Of a stretch of 64,000 bases of DNA, positions 24,973 to 34,017 are shown in pieces (within the stretch, counting starts at the first letter, position 1; every line of letters begins with the position of its first letter). This DNA is from Streptomyces poonensis (lineage in GTDB: Bacteria; Actinomycetota; Actinomycetes; Streptomycetales; Streptomycetaceae), in assembly GCF_014650915.1 (NCBI RefSeq), contig NZ_BMVW01000001.1, positions 1-64,000 on the forward strand, given 5' to 3'. A program made the position numbers and the translations under genes. The notes under the pieces are model-generated. The model was given only the letters and a program-made list of their open reading frames with translations. It did not search any database and was not told where the DNA came from.

Positions 24973-27831
24973 GTGACCGCACAGACGCCATCCGCGCTGC
25001 CTTTCCGTGACCCTCAGCTGCCGCTCACGAAGCGCATCGACGATCTCCTGGGGCGGCTGACCCTCGATGAACGCATCGCGTTCCTGCACCAGTTCGCCCC
25101 CGCCGTCGAGCGCCTCGGCGTCGCCGCGTTCCGCACCGGTCAGGAGGCTCTGCACGGGGTGGCGTGGATGGGCCCGGCGACGGTGTTCCCGCAGGCCGTC
25201 GGCCTGGGCGCGACCTGGGACGAGGACCTCGTCCGGCGGGTCGGCGAAGCGGTCTCCACCGAGGTCCGCGCCATGCGCGCCCGCGACGACCGCGTGGGCC
25301 TCAACGTCTGGGCGCCCACGGTGAATCTGCTGCGCCACCCGCTGTGGGGCCGGAACGAGGAGGGCTACTCCGAGGACCCGAAGCTGACGTCGGCCATCGC
25401 GACCGCGTACACGCACGGTCTGCGCGGCAGTCATCCGACTTATTGGCGGACGGCCCCGGTCCTCAAGCACTGGCTCGCCCACAACAACGAGACCGAGCGG
25501 GACCTGACCTCCTCCTCGGTCCGCCCGCGCGTGCTGCACGAGTACGACCTGCGCGCCTTCCGCGAGACGGTCGAGGCCGGTGCGGTGGCCGGTGTGATGC
25601 CCGCGTACAACCTGGTCAACGGCCGCCCGAACCACGTCTCCCCCTATCTGGAGGAGCACCTGCGCACCTGGACCGACGAGGACCTCTTCGTCTGCTCGGA
25701 CGCGGGCGCGCCCTCGAACCTCGTCGACTCGGAGCACTACTTCGACACCCACGAGGAGGGCACCGCGGCCGCGCTGCGCGCCGGCGTCGACAGCTTCACC
25801 GACCACGGCACCGACGGCTCGAAGATCGCCGCCCGGGTCCGGGGCGCCCTCGAACAGGGCCTGCTGACCGAGGACGACATCGACCGGGCCGTCCGCCGCC
25901 AGCTGTCCGTGCGCTTCAGGCTGGGCGAGTTCGACCCCGCGGCGGACCCGTACGCCGGCGTCGAGGACTTCGACACACCGGACCACCGCGCCCTCGCCCA
26001 GGAGGCCGCCGAGCAGGCCGTCGTCCTGCTGAAGAACGAGGGCGGCCTGCTGCCCCTCGCCGAAGGCACCCGCGTCGCCGTCGTCGGACTCCTCGCCGAC
26101 GAGTGCAAGCTCGACTGGTACAGCGGCACGCTGATCCACCGCTCCACCCCGCTGGAGGGCCTGTACGAGCGGTTCGGCGCCGACCACGTCACGTTCGCCG
26201 AGGGGGTGGACCGGGTCCGGCTGCGGACCTCCGCGGGCACGTACCTCACCGTCCCGGAGGCCACCGGCGCCGAGGACGAGGTACGCGGCGCGGAGGGCGC
26301 CCTCGACCCCGCGCTGCTCGCGGGCCGCACGGACCTCCCGCCGCTGACCGCCGACGCGGACGGCACCGAGCTGGCGCTGGTCGACTGGGGCGGCGGCGTC
26401 CTCACCTTCCGTGCCCCGGACGGCCGTTACCTCTCGGTCGCCGACGACGGTTACGTACGCGCCTCCGCGGACCAGCCCGGAGGCTGGGTCATCCAGGAGA
26501 CGTTCCGCCTGGAACCCCATGACAACGGTCACCTCCTCAAGCACACGGGGACGGGTGGCTACGTCTCTGTCGCCGCCGACGGCGTGAAGGTTGCCGCGCG
26601 GAACGAGGCGGATCCGGAGGTCTTCGAACTCGCCGTCACCGAACCCGGCGAGGAGGCCGTCAGCCGGGCCGCCGCCGGGGCCGACGTCGTCGTGGTCGTC
26701 GCGGGCAACGACCCGCACATCAACGGGCGCGAGACGGAGGACCGCACCACCCTGCGCCTGCCCGAGCACCAGGAGCGCCTGCTGCGCGCCGCCCGCGCGG
26801 CCAACCCGCGCACGGTCCTCGTCCTGACCTCGGCGTACCCGTACGCGGTCGACCACACGGATCTGCCCGCGCTGCTGTGGACCGCGCACGGCGGCCAGGC
26901 CGCCGGCACCGCCCTGGCGCGCGTCCTCGCCGGCGACGTCTCCCCCGCGGGCCGTCTCCCGCAGACCTGGTACGCCGCCGACGCCGATCTGCCCGGCCTC
27001 CTCGACTACGACGTCATCGGCAGCCGCCAGACCTACCTGTACTTCGAGGGGACGCCGCTGTTCCCGTTCGGGCACGGGCTGTCGTACAGCGGGTTCGCCT
27101 ACGGCGGCCTGAGCTGCCGTACGGACGACGACGGGGTCACGGTGACCTTCACCGTCACCAACACCGGCGACCGGACGGCCGACGAGGTGGCCCAGCTCTA
27201 CTTCCGCGCCGTGGACCCGTCGGTGCCGCGCCCCCGCCGCGAACTGGCCGCCCACCGCCGCGTCACCCTCGCGCCCGGCGCCTCCGCCGAGCTCGCCTTC
27301 CACGTCCCCCGCACGGCCTTCGCCTTCTGGGACGTGACGCTGGGCCGGCACCGTGTGCAGCCCGGCGCGCACGAGCTCCTCGTCGGCGCGTCGAGCGAGG
27401 ACGTCCGGCTGACCACCACGGTCGACCTGAAGGGCGAGCCGGCCGCGCCCCGCCCGGTCCGCGCCCACGGTCTCGACGCCGCCGACTTCGACGACCAGCG
27501 CGGCACGGAGATCGTCGACCGTACGAAGACGTCGGGCGACGCGGTCACCCCCGCCGGGGCCGGCACGGGCGGCACGGGTGAACTGCTCTTCCACGACTGC
27601 GACTTCGGCGCCGGCGTCACGCGGGTCACGGTCGAGGCGGCGGGCGAGGGCGAGATCGAGTTCTCCCTCAACGGCGGTCCGGTCCTCGCGGTGCTGCCCC
27701 TCACCCCCGGCACCTCGGGCCCGTACGACTACCGCACACTGAGCGCCGGCATCGAGGCCGCCGGTGTGCACGACGTCCACCTCAGGCTGCGCGGCCCGCT
27801 GCGGCTCGCGCACGTCGGCTTCTCCGGTTGA
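24973..27831 (+). CDS. GH3 beta-glucosidase with inserted beta-trefoil-like domain and C-terminal CBM
   Basis: A 952-residue cytoplasmic enzyme (no signal peptide) likely to release glucose, or xylose, from trimmed xyloglucan oligosaccharides. The GH3 barrel is at 20-300 with nucleophile Asp242 (FVCSDAGA). The second alpha/beta domain carries the likely acid/base Glu (586 or 588) in NGRETEDRTTL. Residues of about 412-553 form an insertion with repeats such as GTYLTV, GRYLSV and GGYVSV, typical of fascin/ricin-like beta-trefoils. An FnIII-like domain (710-815) and a CBM6-like tail (840-952) follow. The GTG at 24973 has AAGGGA seven bases upstream and begins VTAQTPSALPF. The ATG at 24916 would translate the operator, so it is rejected. 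Confidence 0.9.
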   Translation: MTAQTPSALPFRDPQLPLTKRIDDLLGRLTLDERIAFLHQFAPAVERLGVAAFRTGQEALHGVAWMGPATVFPQAVGLGATWDEDLVRRVGEAVSTEVRAMRARDDRVGLNVWAPTVNLLRHPLWGRNEEGYSEDPKLTSAIATAYTHGLRGSHPTYWRTAPVLKHWLAHNNETERDLTSSSVRPRVLHEYDLRAFRETVEAGAVAGVMPAYNLVNGRPNHVSPYLEEHLRTWTDEDLFVCSDAGAPSNLVDSEHYFDTHEEGTAAALRAGVDSFTDHGTDGSKIAARVRGALEQGLLTEDDIDRAVRRQLSVRFRLGEFDPAADPYAGVEDFDTPDHRALAQEAAEQAVVLLKNEGGLLPLAEGTRVAVVGLLADECKLDWYSGTLIHRSTPLEGLYERFGADHVTFAEGVDRVRLRTSAGTYLTVPEATGAEDEVRGAEGALDPALLAGRTDLPPLTADADGTELALVDWGGGVLTFRAPDGRYLSVADDGYVRASADQPGGWVIQETFRLEPHDNGHLLKHTGTGGYVSVAADGVKVAARNEADPEVFELAVTEPGEEAVSRAAAGADVVVVVAGNDPHINGRETEDRTTLRLPEHQERLLRAARAANPRTVLVLTSAYPYAVDHTDLPALLWTAHGGQAAGTALARVLAGDVSPAGRLPQTWYAADADLPGLLDYDVIGSRQTYLYFEGTPLFPFGHGLSYSGFAYGGLSCRTDDDGVTVTFTVTNTGDRTADEVAQLYFRAVDPSVPRPRRELAAHRRVTLAPGASAELAFHVPRTAFAFWDVTLGRHRVQPGAHELLVGASSEDVRLTTTVDLKGEPAAPRPVRAHGLDAADFDDQRGTEIVDRTKTSGDAVTPAGAGTGGTGELLFHDCDFGAGVTRVTVEAAGEGEIEFSLNGGPVLAVLPLTPGTSGPYDYRTLSAGIEAAGVHDVHLRLRGPLRLAHVGFSG

Positions 27832-27855
27832 GGGTCCGGAGCAGGCCGACACGGC

Positions 27856-27894
27856 AAGGGGCCCGGCACCGCTCCGCGCGGTGCCGGGCCCCTT
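27856..27894. terminator. Bidirectional terminator between GH3 and aldehyde dehydrogenase
   Basis: Perfect 17-bp stem (27856-27872 with 27878-27894, beginning AAGGGGCCCGGC and ending in CCCCTT) with a 5-nt loop. It sits between two convergent genes and marks the right edge of the xyloglucan locus. Confidence 0.85.
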
Positions 27895-27918
27895 CGCCGG
27901 AACGGACCGGATACCGGC

Positions 27919-29364
27919 TCAGAGGTCGATGTCCGTGAGCACCAGCACCCGCTCGTACGTGTAGTCCTCCATCGCGAACCGCACGCCCTCGCGCCCGACA
28001 CCGGACTGCTTGACCCCGCCGTACGGCATCTGGTCGGCCCGGTAGGACGGCACGTCGCCGATGACCACGCCGCCGACCTCCAGCGCGCGGTGCGCCCGGA
28101 AGGCGGCCTGGAGGTCGTGCGTGAACACACCGGCCTGCAGGCCGTACTTGGAGTCGTTGACGGCGGCGAACGCCTCGGCCTCCCCGTCCGCCTTCTGCAC
28201 GGAGAGCACCGGCCCGAAGACCTCCTCGCAGGCAAGGGTCACGTCGGCGGGCAGCTCGGCCAGCACGGTCGGGGCGTACGAGGCGCCGTCCCGCTCGCCG
28301 CCGGTCAGCAGCTTCGCGCCCGCGGCGACGGCCTCGTCGACCCAGGACTCGACCCGCTTCGCGGCGTCTTCGCTGACGAGCGGCCCGACGTCGGTCGCGT
28401 CGTCGTTCGGGTCGCCGGTGACCTGCGCCTCGACGGCGGCGACGATACGGGGCAGCAGCCGGTCGTACACCGCGGCGTCGGCGATCACGCGCTGCACGGA
28501 GATGCAGGACTGGCCGCCCTGGTAGTTGGAGAAGGTGGCGATGCGGGTGGCGGCCCGGTCGAGGTCGGCGTCGCTCGCCCAGTCGGCGAGGACGACGGCC
28601 GCGCCGTTGCCGCCGAGCTCCAGGGTGCAGTGCTTGCGCGGCACCGAGTCCATGATCGCGTAACCGACCTTCTCGGAGCCGGTGAAGGAGATGACCGGCA
28701 GCCGCTCGTCCTGGACGAGGGCGGGCATGCGGTCGTTGGCGACCGGGAGGATGCTCCAGGACCCGGCGGGCAGGTCGGTCTCGGCGAGCAGTTCGCCGAT
28801 GACCAGCCCGGAGAGCGGGGTGGCCGGGGCCGGCTTCAGGATGATCGGCGCGGCGGCCGCGATCGCCGGGGCGACCTTGTGGGCGCACAGGTTGAGCGGG
28901 AAGTTGAAGGGCGCGATGCCCAGCACGACGCCCTTGGGGAAGCGGCGGGTGAGCGCCAGCCGGCCCTGGCCGCCCGCGTCGGTGTCGAGCCGCTGGGCGT
29001 CGCCGCCGTTGAACCGCCGGGCCTCCTCGGCCGCGAACCGGAACACCGACACGGCGCGCCCGACCTCACCGCGCGCCCACTTGATCGGCTTGCCGTTCTC
29101 TGCGGAGATCAGCCGGGCTATCTCCTCGGTCCGCTCGGCGAGGCGCCGCGAGACGTGGTCGAGTGCCGCGGCGCGTACGTGCGCGGGCGTGGCCGCGAGC
29201 TCGTCCCGTACGGCGTACGCGGCGGCCACCGCCTCCTCGACCTGCGCCTCGGTCGGCACACTGACCTTGCCGACGAGCCGTCCGTCCCACGGGGAGGTGA
29301 CGTCGAAGCCGGTCTCGCCGGTGGCCTGACGGCCGGCGAGCCAGAAGGCGTGGGTGGAAGTCAT
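27919..29364 (-). CDS. NAD(P)-dependent aldehyde dehydrogenase
   Basis: A 481-residue aldehyde dehydrogenase. Motifs: PFNFPLNLCAHKVAPAIA (cofactor region), FTGSEKVGYAI, catalytic Glu in LELGGNGAA and catalytic Cys in GGQSCISVQ (about residue 286). It is of the GapN/sulfolactaldehyde-type branch rather than the GabD type seen elsewhere in the window. Its substrate is not evident. It lies downstream of a PucR-type regulator on the same strand (150 bp apart) and may be controlled by it. Confidence 0.88.
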   Translation of the reverse strand: MTSTHAFWLAGRQATGETGFDVTSPWDGRLVGKVSVPTEAQVEEAVAAAYAVRDELAATPAHVRAAALDHVSRRLAERTEEIARLISAENGKPIKWARGEVGRAVSVFRFAAEEARRFNGGDAQRLDTDAGGQGRLALTRRFPKGVVLGIAPFNFPLNLCAHKVAPAIAAAAPIILKPAPATPLSGLVIGELLAETDLPAGSWSILPVANDRMPALVQDERLPVISFTGSEKVGYAIMDSVPRKHCTLELGGNGAAVVLADWASDADLDRAATRIATFSNYQGGQSCISVQRVIADAAVYDRLLPRIVAAVEAQVTGDPNDDATDVGPLVSEDAAKRVESWVDEAVAAGAKLLTGGERDGASYAPTVLAELPADVTLACEEVFGPVLSVQKADGEAEAFAAVNDSKYGLQAGVFTHDLQAAFRAHRALEVGGVVIGDVPSYRADQMPYGGVKQSGVGREGVRFAMEDYTYERVLVLTDIDL

Positions 29365-29514
29365 GGTCCGGCCCTTCCGCGCTTGGGTGCTGTGCGTTTC
29401 GGATGTTCTTCTCGGGCACCACGGTAGGTGGCCCCGCCCGGCGGGTCGTTTGTCCGCCGCGTAGCACTGCAGGTCGCGAACGCGCCACTTCGTCGCCCCA
29501 CGCGCGTACCCGCC

Positions 29515-31230
29515 CTACGCCTCCCCCGCCCCCGCCGAGGCCTTCAGCGCCAGCCACAACTCCATCCGCACATCCGGATCGTCCAGCGACCGGCCCAGGA
29601 TCTCCTCCACCCGCCGCATCCGGTACCGCAGCGTGTGCCGGTGCACCCCGAGGTCCGCGGCGGCCGCGTCCCACTGCCCGTGCCGCGACAGCCACGCCCG
29701 CAGCGAGGCGACCAGGTTCCCCCGCCCGGTCGCGTCGTGCTCGCGCAGCGCCCGCAGCAGCCCGTCCGCGAAGGCCCGCACCGCGTCGTCGGCCAGCAGC
29801 GGGAGCACCGACCCGGCCGCGACCTCGTCGTGCTCCACCAGCGCCCGCCCCCGCCGCCGGGCCACCGACAGCGCCTGCTCGGCCTGCTGATACGCGGTCG
29901 CCGCGCCGACCGGGCCGGCCGGGCCGGACAACCCGGCGACCAGCTGGTCCTCCTCCGCCGTTCCGCCGCCACCCGAACCGCGGCCGCCCGTTCCGCCGCC
30001 GCGCACCCCCGGGCCCCGCAGCGCGAACTCCTCGCAGGCGCCCACCGCGACACCCCCGTCCACGGCCACGATCACCAGCCGCTTCCCGTCGGGCACCATC
30101 AGCACCGGCTCGCCCGCCCGCGCCACCGCGGCCTCCACGGCATCCGCCAGCCGGCCCAGCACCTCCCCGTCCGCCCGGTCCGCTCCGGTTGCTCCCGGCA
30201 CTCCGGGCACTTTGGGCGCCATGGGCGCCATGGGCGCTCCGGTGGCCGGCTCCGCGACGACCAGCCGGAACGGCGCGTCCAGCAGATCCCCGTACAGATC
30301 CCCCGCCACCGCGCGCGCGTGATCCGGCTCCCCCGCGAGCAGCATGCGCAGCACCGCCGCCCCGATCCGCTGCTCGGCCGCGTGCAGCGACCGCGACCGC
30401 TCCGTCGTCAGCGTCAGCAGGGCGACGGCCGAGTGGACGGCGTACCGTTCGGCGGTGCCGGGCGCCGCGGCCGTCCCCACGGCCAGCGCACCCCGGGCCC
30501 GCCGCCCGGTCCCGAGGGAGTGCAGCTCGATCCGGTCGCCCCCGCCCCCGGCGCCGTCCCCGCTCTCCGCGCCGCTCCCGCCGTCCGCGCCCCAGCCCCC
30601 GACGACCGCGCTCGCCGGCGCCGGGCGCTCCCGCAGCCGCTCGACGTCCGCGGTGAGCCGCGCGGCCCGCCGCCCGGCCCACTCGGGCGCCGCCGCGACC
30701 ACGGCACCGGCGGCGTCGTACAGCGCGGCCCACCCGTCGACCTGCGCGGCGAGCGCGCCGAGCAGCCCTTCGGGGCCGCCGGCCAGCGCCTGTCTGGTGA
30801 GCTCGCGCTGTGCCGCGAACCCGGCGGTCACGGCCCGGTACTGGTCGGCGGCGATGGCGGCGGAGACGGCCTTGCTGATCGCCAGGAACGGCGTGCGCCG
30901 CGGTACCTCCAGCAGCGGCAGCCCCTCCGTCTCCGCCGCGTCGGCGAGCGCCCGGGGCACCTCGTCGTAGTTCAGCCCGACGGCGAACCCGAGCCCGACC
31001 ACACCGGCGCCCGCCAGCCGTCTCACATACCTGCGCATCGCCTGCGGATCCTCCGCGTCCAGCTTCAGCGCGGTGGTCAGCAGCAGCTCCCCGCCCTCCA
31101 TGTACGGCACGGGGTCGGCGAGCTCGCTCACATGGGCCCAGCGGACGGGGACGTCCAGCCGGTCGGCGCCGGCGCGGACGGTCAGCTTGAGCGCGGAGTG
31201 GTGGACGAGGGAGGCGAGCGTCGGGGGCAT
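29515..31230 (-). CDS. PucR/CdaR-family transcriptional regulator
   Basis: A 571-residue regulator: N-terminal PucR ligand domain (about 5-125, VSELADPVPYMEGGELLLTT), a middle GGDEF-like CdaR region (about 290-420) interrupted by low-complexity Gly/Ala/Pro stretches, and the C-terminal PucR helix-turn-helix (DAAAADLGVHRHTLRYRMRR, 520-540). Members control purine, amine or amino-acid catabolism. It stands between the aldehyde dehydrogenase and a membrane ATPase, all on the minus strand, with gabT beyond; a role in amine or GABA use is plausible but unproven. A very long antisense frame over it is a GC-bias artefact. Confidence 0.9.
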   Translation of the reverse strand: MPPTLASLVHHSALKLTVRAGADRLDVPVRWAHVSELADPVPYMEGGELLLTTALKLDAEDPQAMRRYVRRLAGAGVVGLGFAVGLNYDEVPRALADAAETEGLPLLEVPRRTPFLAISKAVSAAIAADQYRAVTAGFAAQRELTRQALAGGPEGLLGALAAQVDGWAALYDAAGAVVAAAPEWAGRRAARLTADVERLRERPAPASAVVGGWGADGGSGAESGDGAGGGGDRIELHSLGTGRRARGALAVGTAAAPGTAERYAVHSAVALLTLTTERSRSLHAAEQRIGAAVLRMLLAGEPDHARAVAGDLYGDLLDAPFRLVVAEPATGAPMAPMAPKVPGVPGATGADRADGEVLGRLADAVEAAVARAGEPVLMVPDGKRLVIVAVDGGVAVGACEEFALRGPGVRGGGTGGRGSGGGGTAEEDQLVAGLSGPAGPVGAATAYQQAEQALSVARRRGRALVEHDEVAAGSVLPLLADDAVRAFADGLLRALREHDATGRGNLVASLRAWLSRHGQWDAAAADLGVHRHTLRYRMRRVEEILGRSLDDPDVRMELWLALKASAGAGEA

Positions 31231-31334
31231 GGGGCCTTCGCGTTGTTCTGGCCGACCTTCACGTTCTTCTGGCCGAGAGGTACGAACAGCCTATGCCGGT
31301 CCGGCCCGCCCGTACGGTCACGCGGTGACGACCG

Positions 31335-33698
31335 CTACCGCTGCCGCTCCGTCCCGTCCCGCAGATCCACCAGCAGCGGCGGCGCGTGCTCGCCCCGCAC
31401 GTCCGTGAGCGACAGCACCGCGTGCCCCGGCGGCACCTCGTGCGCCAGCTGCGACGCCGACCACCGCTCCCGCTCCACCTGCCGCGTGGTCACCGCGTCC
31501 GTGGTCACCGCCTCGCCCGTCACCGCCTTGCGCAGGGCGTGGATGGCCCGGGTCATCGGCTGGTCGGCGAACACGGTGTGCTTGGCGACCTCCGTGGTCT
31601 CCACCCACTCCGTGCCCCAGGCCTGCGCGAACCGGCTGCCGTCCCAGGTGGTGATCCCGGAGAACGCCATCCGGCAGCCCACCGCCCCGTACAGCGGGCC
31701 GTGCAGTGCCTCCGGCACGTCGGCGATCGTGCGCAGGGCCAGCACCACGCCCGCGTTCTGCGAGCGCAGCCGTTGGATCCGGCGCACCGAGCCGGTGGTC
31801 ACCGCCCCCGTCGCGTCGTCCAGGACCAGACAGGCGAAGTGGGCGCGCCTCCCCTCCCGTACGACGGCGTGGAACTGGGCGAGGACGAGCCGGGTGATCA
31901 GCCGCCCGGCCTCCTCGTGACCGTGCTCAGGGAGGTCGATGCGCACCCGGAGGGGGTGGTGGGCGACGGCCCGGAGGGAGAATGCGCGGTGCGTCCCGCC
32001 GCTGCCGAAGAACTTCGCGAACACCGGCCGGTTCAGCAGCGCCAGCCGGTCGGCGAGCGCCCGGCCCGGGTCGCCCGGCGCGCCGGTCTGACGCACGCGC
32101 GCCTCCAGTTCCCGGCGCATCACCTCGTCCCCGGCCACCGCGGCCCGCAACTCGCCCAGCGCCCCCGGATCGCCCTCCAGCAGCTCCCGCAGCTCGGGCA
32201 GCCCGGGAAAGCGGCCGTGCGCGGCCCGGTAGGCGCCGAGCAGCTGGGCCAGCGCGGTGGCGGCGCCCTGTCCGCTCACCGTGTCCAGGTCGCCGACCAG
32301 CGCCTCGGCGAGGATCGCGGCGGCCTCGTCGGAGTCGTCGCAGTCGGCGTACGGGTCCAGGTCGTGCACGGACGACGGGTCGCCGATCCGGACGATCACG
32401 TCGAAGGCGGAGTCGGGGGCCGGCGGGGCGCCGCCGGGCGAGGACACCACGACGACCGCGCAGCCGCCGGTCAGCGCCTGGAGCGCCAGTGCCTCCGTCA
32501 GCGGTTCCACCAGCGCGCGGGTCTTGCCCGCGCCGGAGGGGCCGACCGCCAGCAGCGAGGTGGCCAGCACCTCCGGACCGAGCGCGGCGCCCGCGCCGCG
32601 ATGGGTGAGCGGGGTGCGCTCGGCGGCCACCCAGCGGCCGATGCGCACCTGTCCGACGAGCAGATCGTGGCGCGCGGTGCGCCGGGGCAGGTCGCGGGCG
32701 CCGGAAGGGTGGGTCCAGGCGGCGCCGCCCTGGCGCAGCACGGTCTCCCGGAAGTCGGGCTGTCCCGTCGTCCACGCCCGGCGAACGCGGACGCAGTCCA
32801 CGTCGTTCATGCGCCCGGCGGCCACCTCGCCGGTCAGCAGCTCCGCCGCCTCGTACTGCCCGGCCTCCCGCAGCTCCGGCCACTGGGCGCGCGGCCGCTC
32901 CGGGGCGTGCTCGGGGGTCTCCGGCCGGCCACGGGAGGCGAGTCTCTCCTTCGCGTACGGCAGCCAGCCGCCGACCCGGGCGAAGGGCCAGAGGATGAGC
33001 AGGACGATGACGGCGTAGAGGCTGTAGACGAACAGCACGGATGTGAACAGGTGGTATCCCCCGGAGAGCACGACGACGAGCTTGAAGATCGTGTCGAGCA
33101 CCGGGACGGGATCCCAGAAGGCTCCCGGGAAGGCGTCCGGGAACACCAGGGCCAGCACGACCAGCGCGCCCAGGGCAGCGGTCAGGGCGCGCCTGGGCTG
33201 TGGCCATCGCCGTTCGAAGAAGTACCGGAAGGCACGGCCCCAGCTGCCGAGCCGGCCCATGGCGAAGAAGATGAGGACGAACCCCACGTGCTGGTAGACG
33301 AACAGTGCCTCGTTACCGAACAGGCCGGCCTCCTCCACGGCGTCCATGGAGCCGCCCCACCACCAGTCGTCCGGGGTGAGCATCCGCAGGGGGATGAACT
33401 GGTACGGGACGGCGCCCCGGGACCAGAACGACCAGATGATCAGCCCGACGGCGAGGGGGATCACCATGCCGACGACGGTGACGGGCGCGAGCCGATCCGC
33501 CGAGCGCTCTTCTTTCGGCGGCCGGTATCCGAAGCGCCAGATGCCGGGCCGCGCCGCGGGGCGGCGTTCATCGAGCCAGTCGGCCACGGCCGACGTGGGT
33601 GGCGTCGTGGGACGTGGCGGCACCACCGGAGGCCCCGCCGGGCGCGGCACAGGATTCGCATGCGTACCCCGCACATCCTGCGTTCCGTCGCTGTCCAT
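31335..33698 (-). CDS. Membrane-anchored ATPase, VirD4/TraG-like
   Basis: A 787-residue protein: Pro-rich N-terminus, about five membrane helices (roughly 71-95, 133-150, 170-188, 203-240), then a cytoplasmic ATPase with Walker A GPSGAGKT (about 385-392), a Walker B-like ACLVLDDA, and late VirD4-like sequence (RIQRLRSQNAGVVLALRT). It resembles conserved Streptomyces proteins annotated only as ATP/GTP-binding. No type IV secretion or relaxase genes are nearby, so a conjugation role is not supported. A GTG at 33731 is in frame, but the ATG at 33698 has AGGGGGC upstream and is preferred. It is divergent from gabT. Confidence 0.8.
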   Translation of the reverse strand: MDSDGTQDVRGTHANPVPRPAGPPVVPPRPTTPPTSAVADWLDERRPAARPGIWRFGYRPPKEERSADRLAPVTVVGMVIPLAVGLIIWSFWSRGAVPYQFIPLRMLTPDDWWWGGSMDAVEEAGLFGNEALFVYQHVGFVLIFFAMGRLGSWGRAFRYFFERRWPQPRRALTAALGALVVLALVFPDAFPGAFWDPVPVLDTIFKLVVVLSGGYHLFTSVLFVYSLYAVIVLLILWPFARVGGWLPYAKERLASRGRPETPEHAPERPRAQWPELREAGQYEAAELLTGEVAAGRMNDVDCVRVRRAWTTGQPDFRETVLRQGGAAWTHPSGARDLPRRTARHDLLVGQVRIGRWVAAERTPLTHRGAGAALGPEVLATSLLAVGPSGAGKTRALVEPLTEALALQALTGGCAVVVVSSPGGAPPAPDSAFDVIVRIGDPSSVHDLDPYADCDDSDEAAAILAEALVGDLDTVSGQGAATALAQLLGAYRAAHGRFPGLPELRELLEGDPGALGELRAAVAGDEVMRRELEARVRQTGAPGDPGRALADRLALLNRPVFAKFFGSGGTHRAFSLRAVAHHPLRVRIDLPEHGHEEAGRLITRLVLAQFHAVVREGRRAHFACLVLDDATGAVTTGSVRRIQRLRSQNAGVVLALRTIADVPEALHGPLYGAVGCRMAFSGITTWDGSRFAQAWGTEWVETTEVAKHTVFADQPMTRAIHALRKAVTGEAVTTDAVTTRQVERERWSASQLAHEVPPGHAVLSLTDVRGEHAPPLLVDLRDGTERQR

Positions 33699-34017
33699 CG
33701 CCCTTGCCCCCTGACCAGCCGTTCCGTCCACCGTCAGCGAGCCAATCTAACGCCCCCGCAAGGGGAGTTCACCGTTTACGCGGCCGGGGCGGCGGTAAGG
33801 GGTCGGCTGCCCGCCGGGACGTCCCGGCGGGCCGGCCTCAGGACACCGTGGCCAGGGCGGCCCTCCGCCATGTCCACCACGGACAATCCGGCCCCCTGAC
33901 AACGCCCACATGGAGCATGCCCAGCCGCGATCCCCGGCCCTAGCCTGCGGGAAAAGCAGACAAGCACACGTCGACGGCACCGCCGACCGCCACACGCAAG
34001 ATCATCAGGGAGCTCTC
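33699..34017. promoter_or_regulatory. Divergent region with a perfect palindrome
   Basis: A 319-bp gap between the membrane ATPase and gabT. At 33809-33832 there is a perfect 24-bp inverted repeat (arm GCCCGCCGGGAC) with no spacer. It may be an operator for a dimeric regulator or a hairpin. No coding sequence is supported. Confidence 0.5.

Noticed and set aside
24607..27852. 1081-codon minus-strand frame opposite GH3
   Set aside because: Runs through the divergent promoter region and the GH3 gene; composition is that of an antisense shadow.
29428..31920. 830-codon open frame on the plus strand
   Set aside because: Antisense to the PucR regulator and the ATPase end; Pro/Arg/His-rich translation without family features. 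A GC-bias shadow.
31335..33698. Part of an integrative conjugative element
   Set aside because: No integrase, relaxase, attachment sites or tRNA gene were seen around the VirD4-like ATPase.
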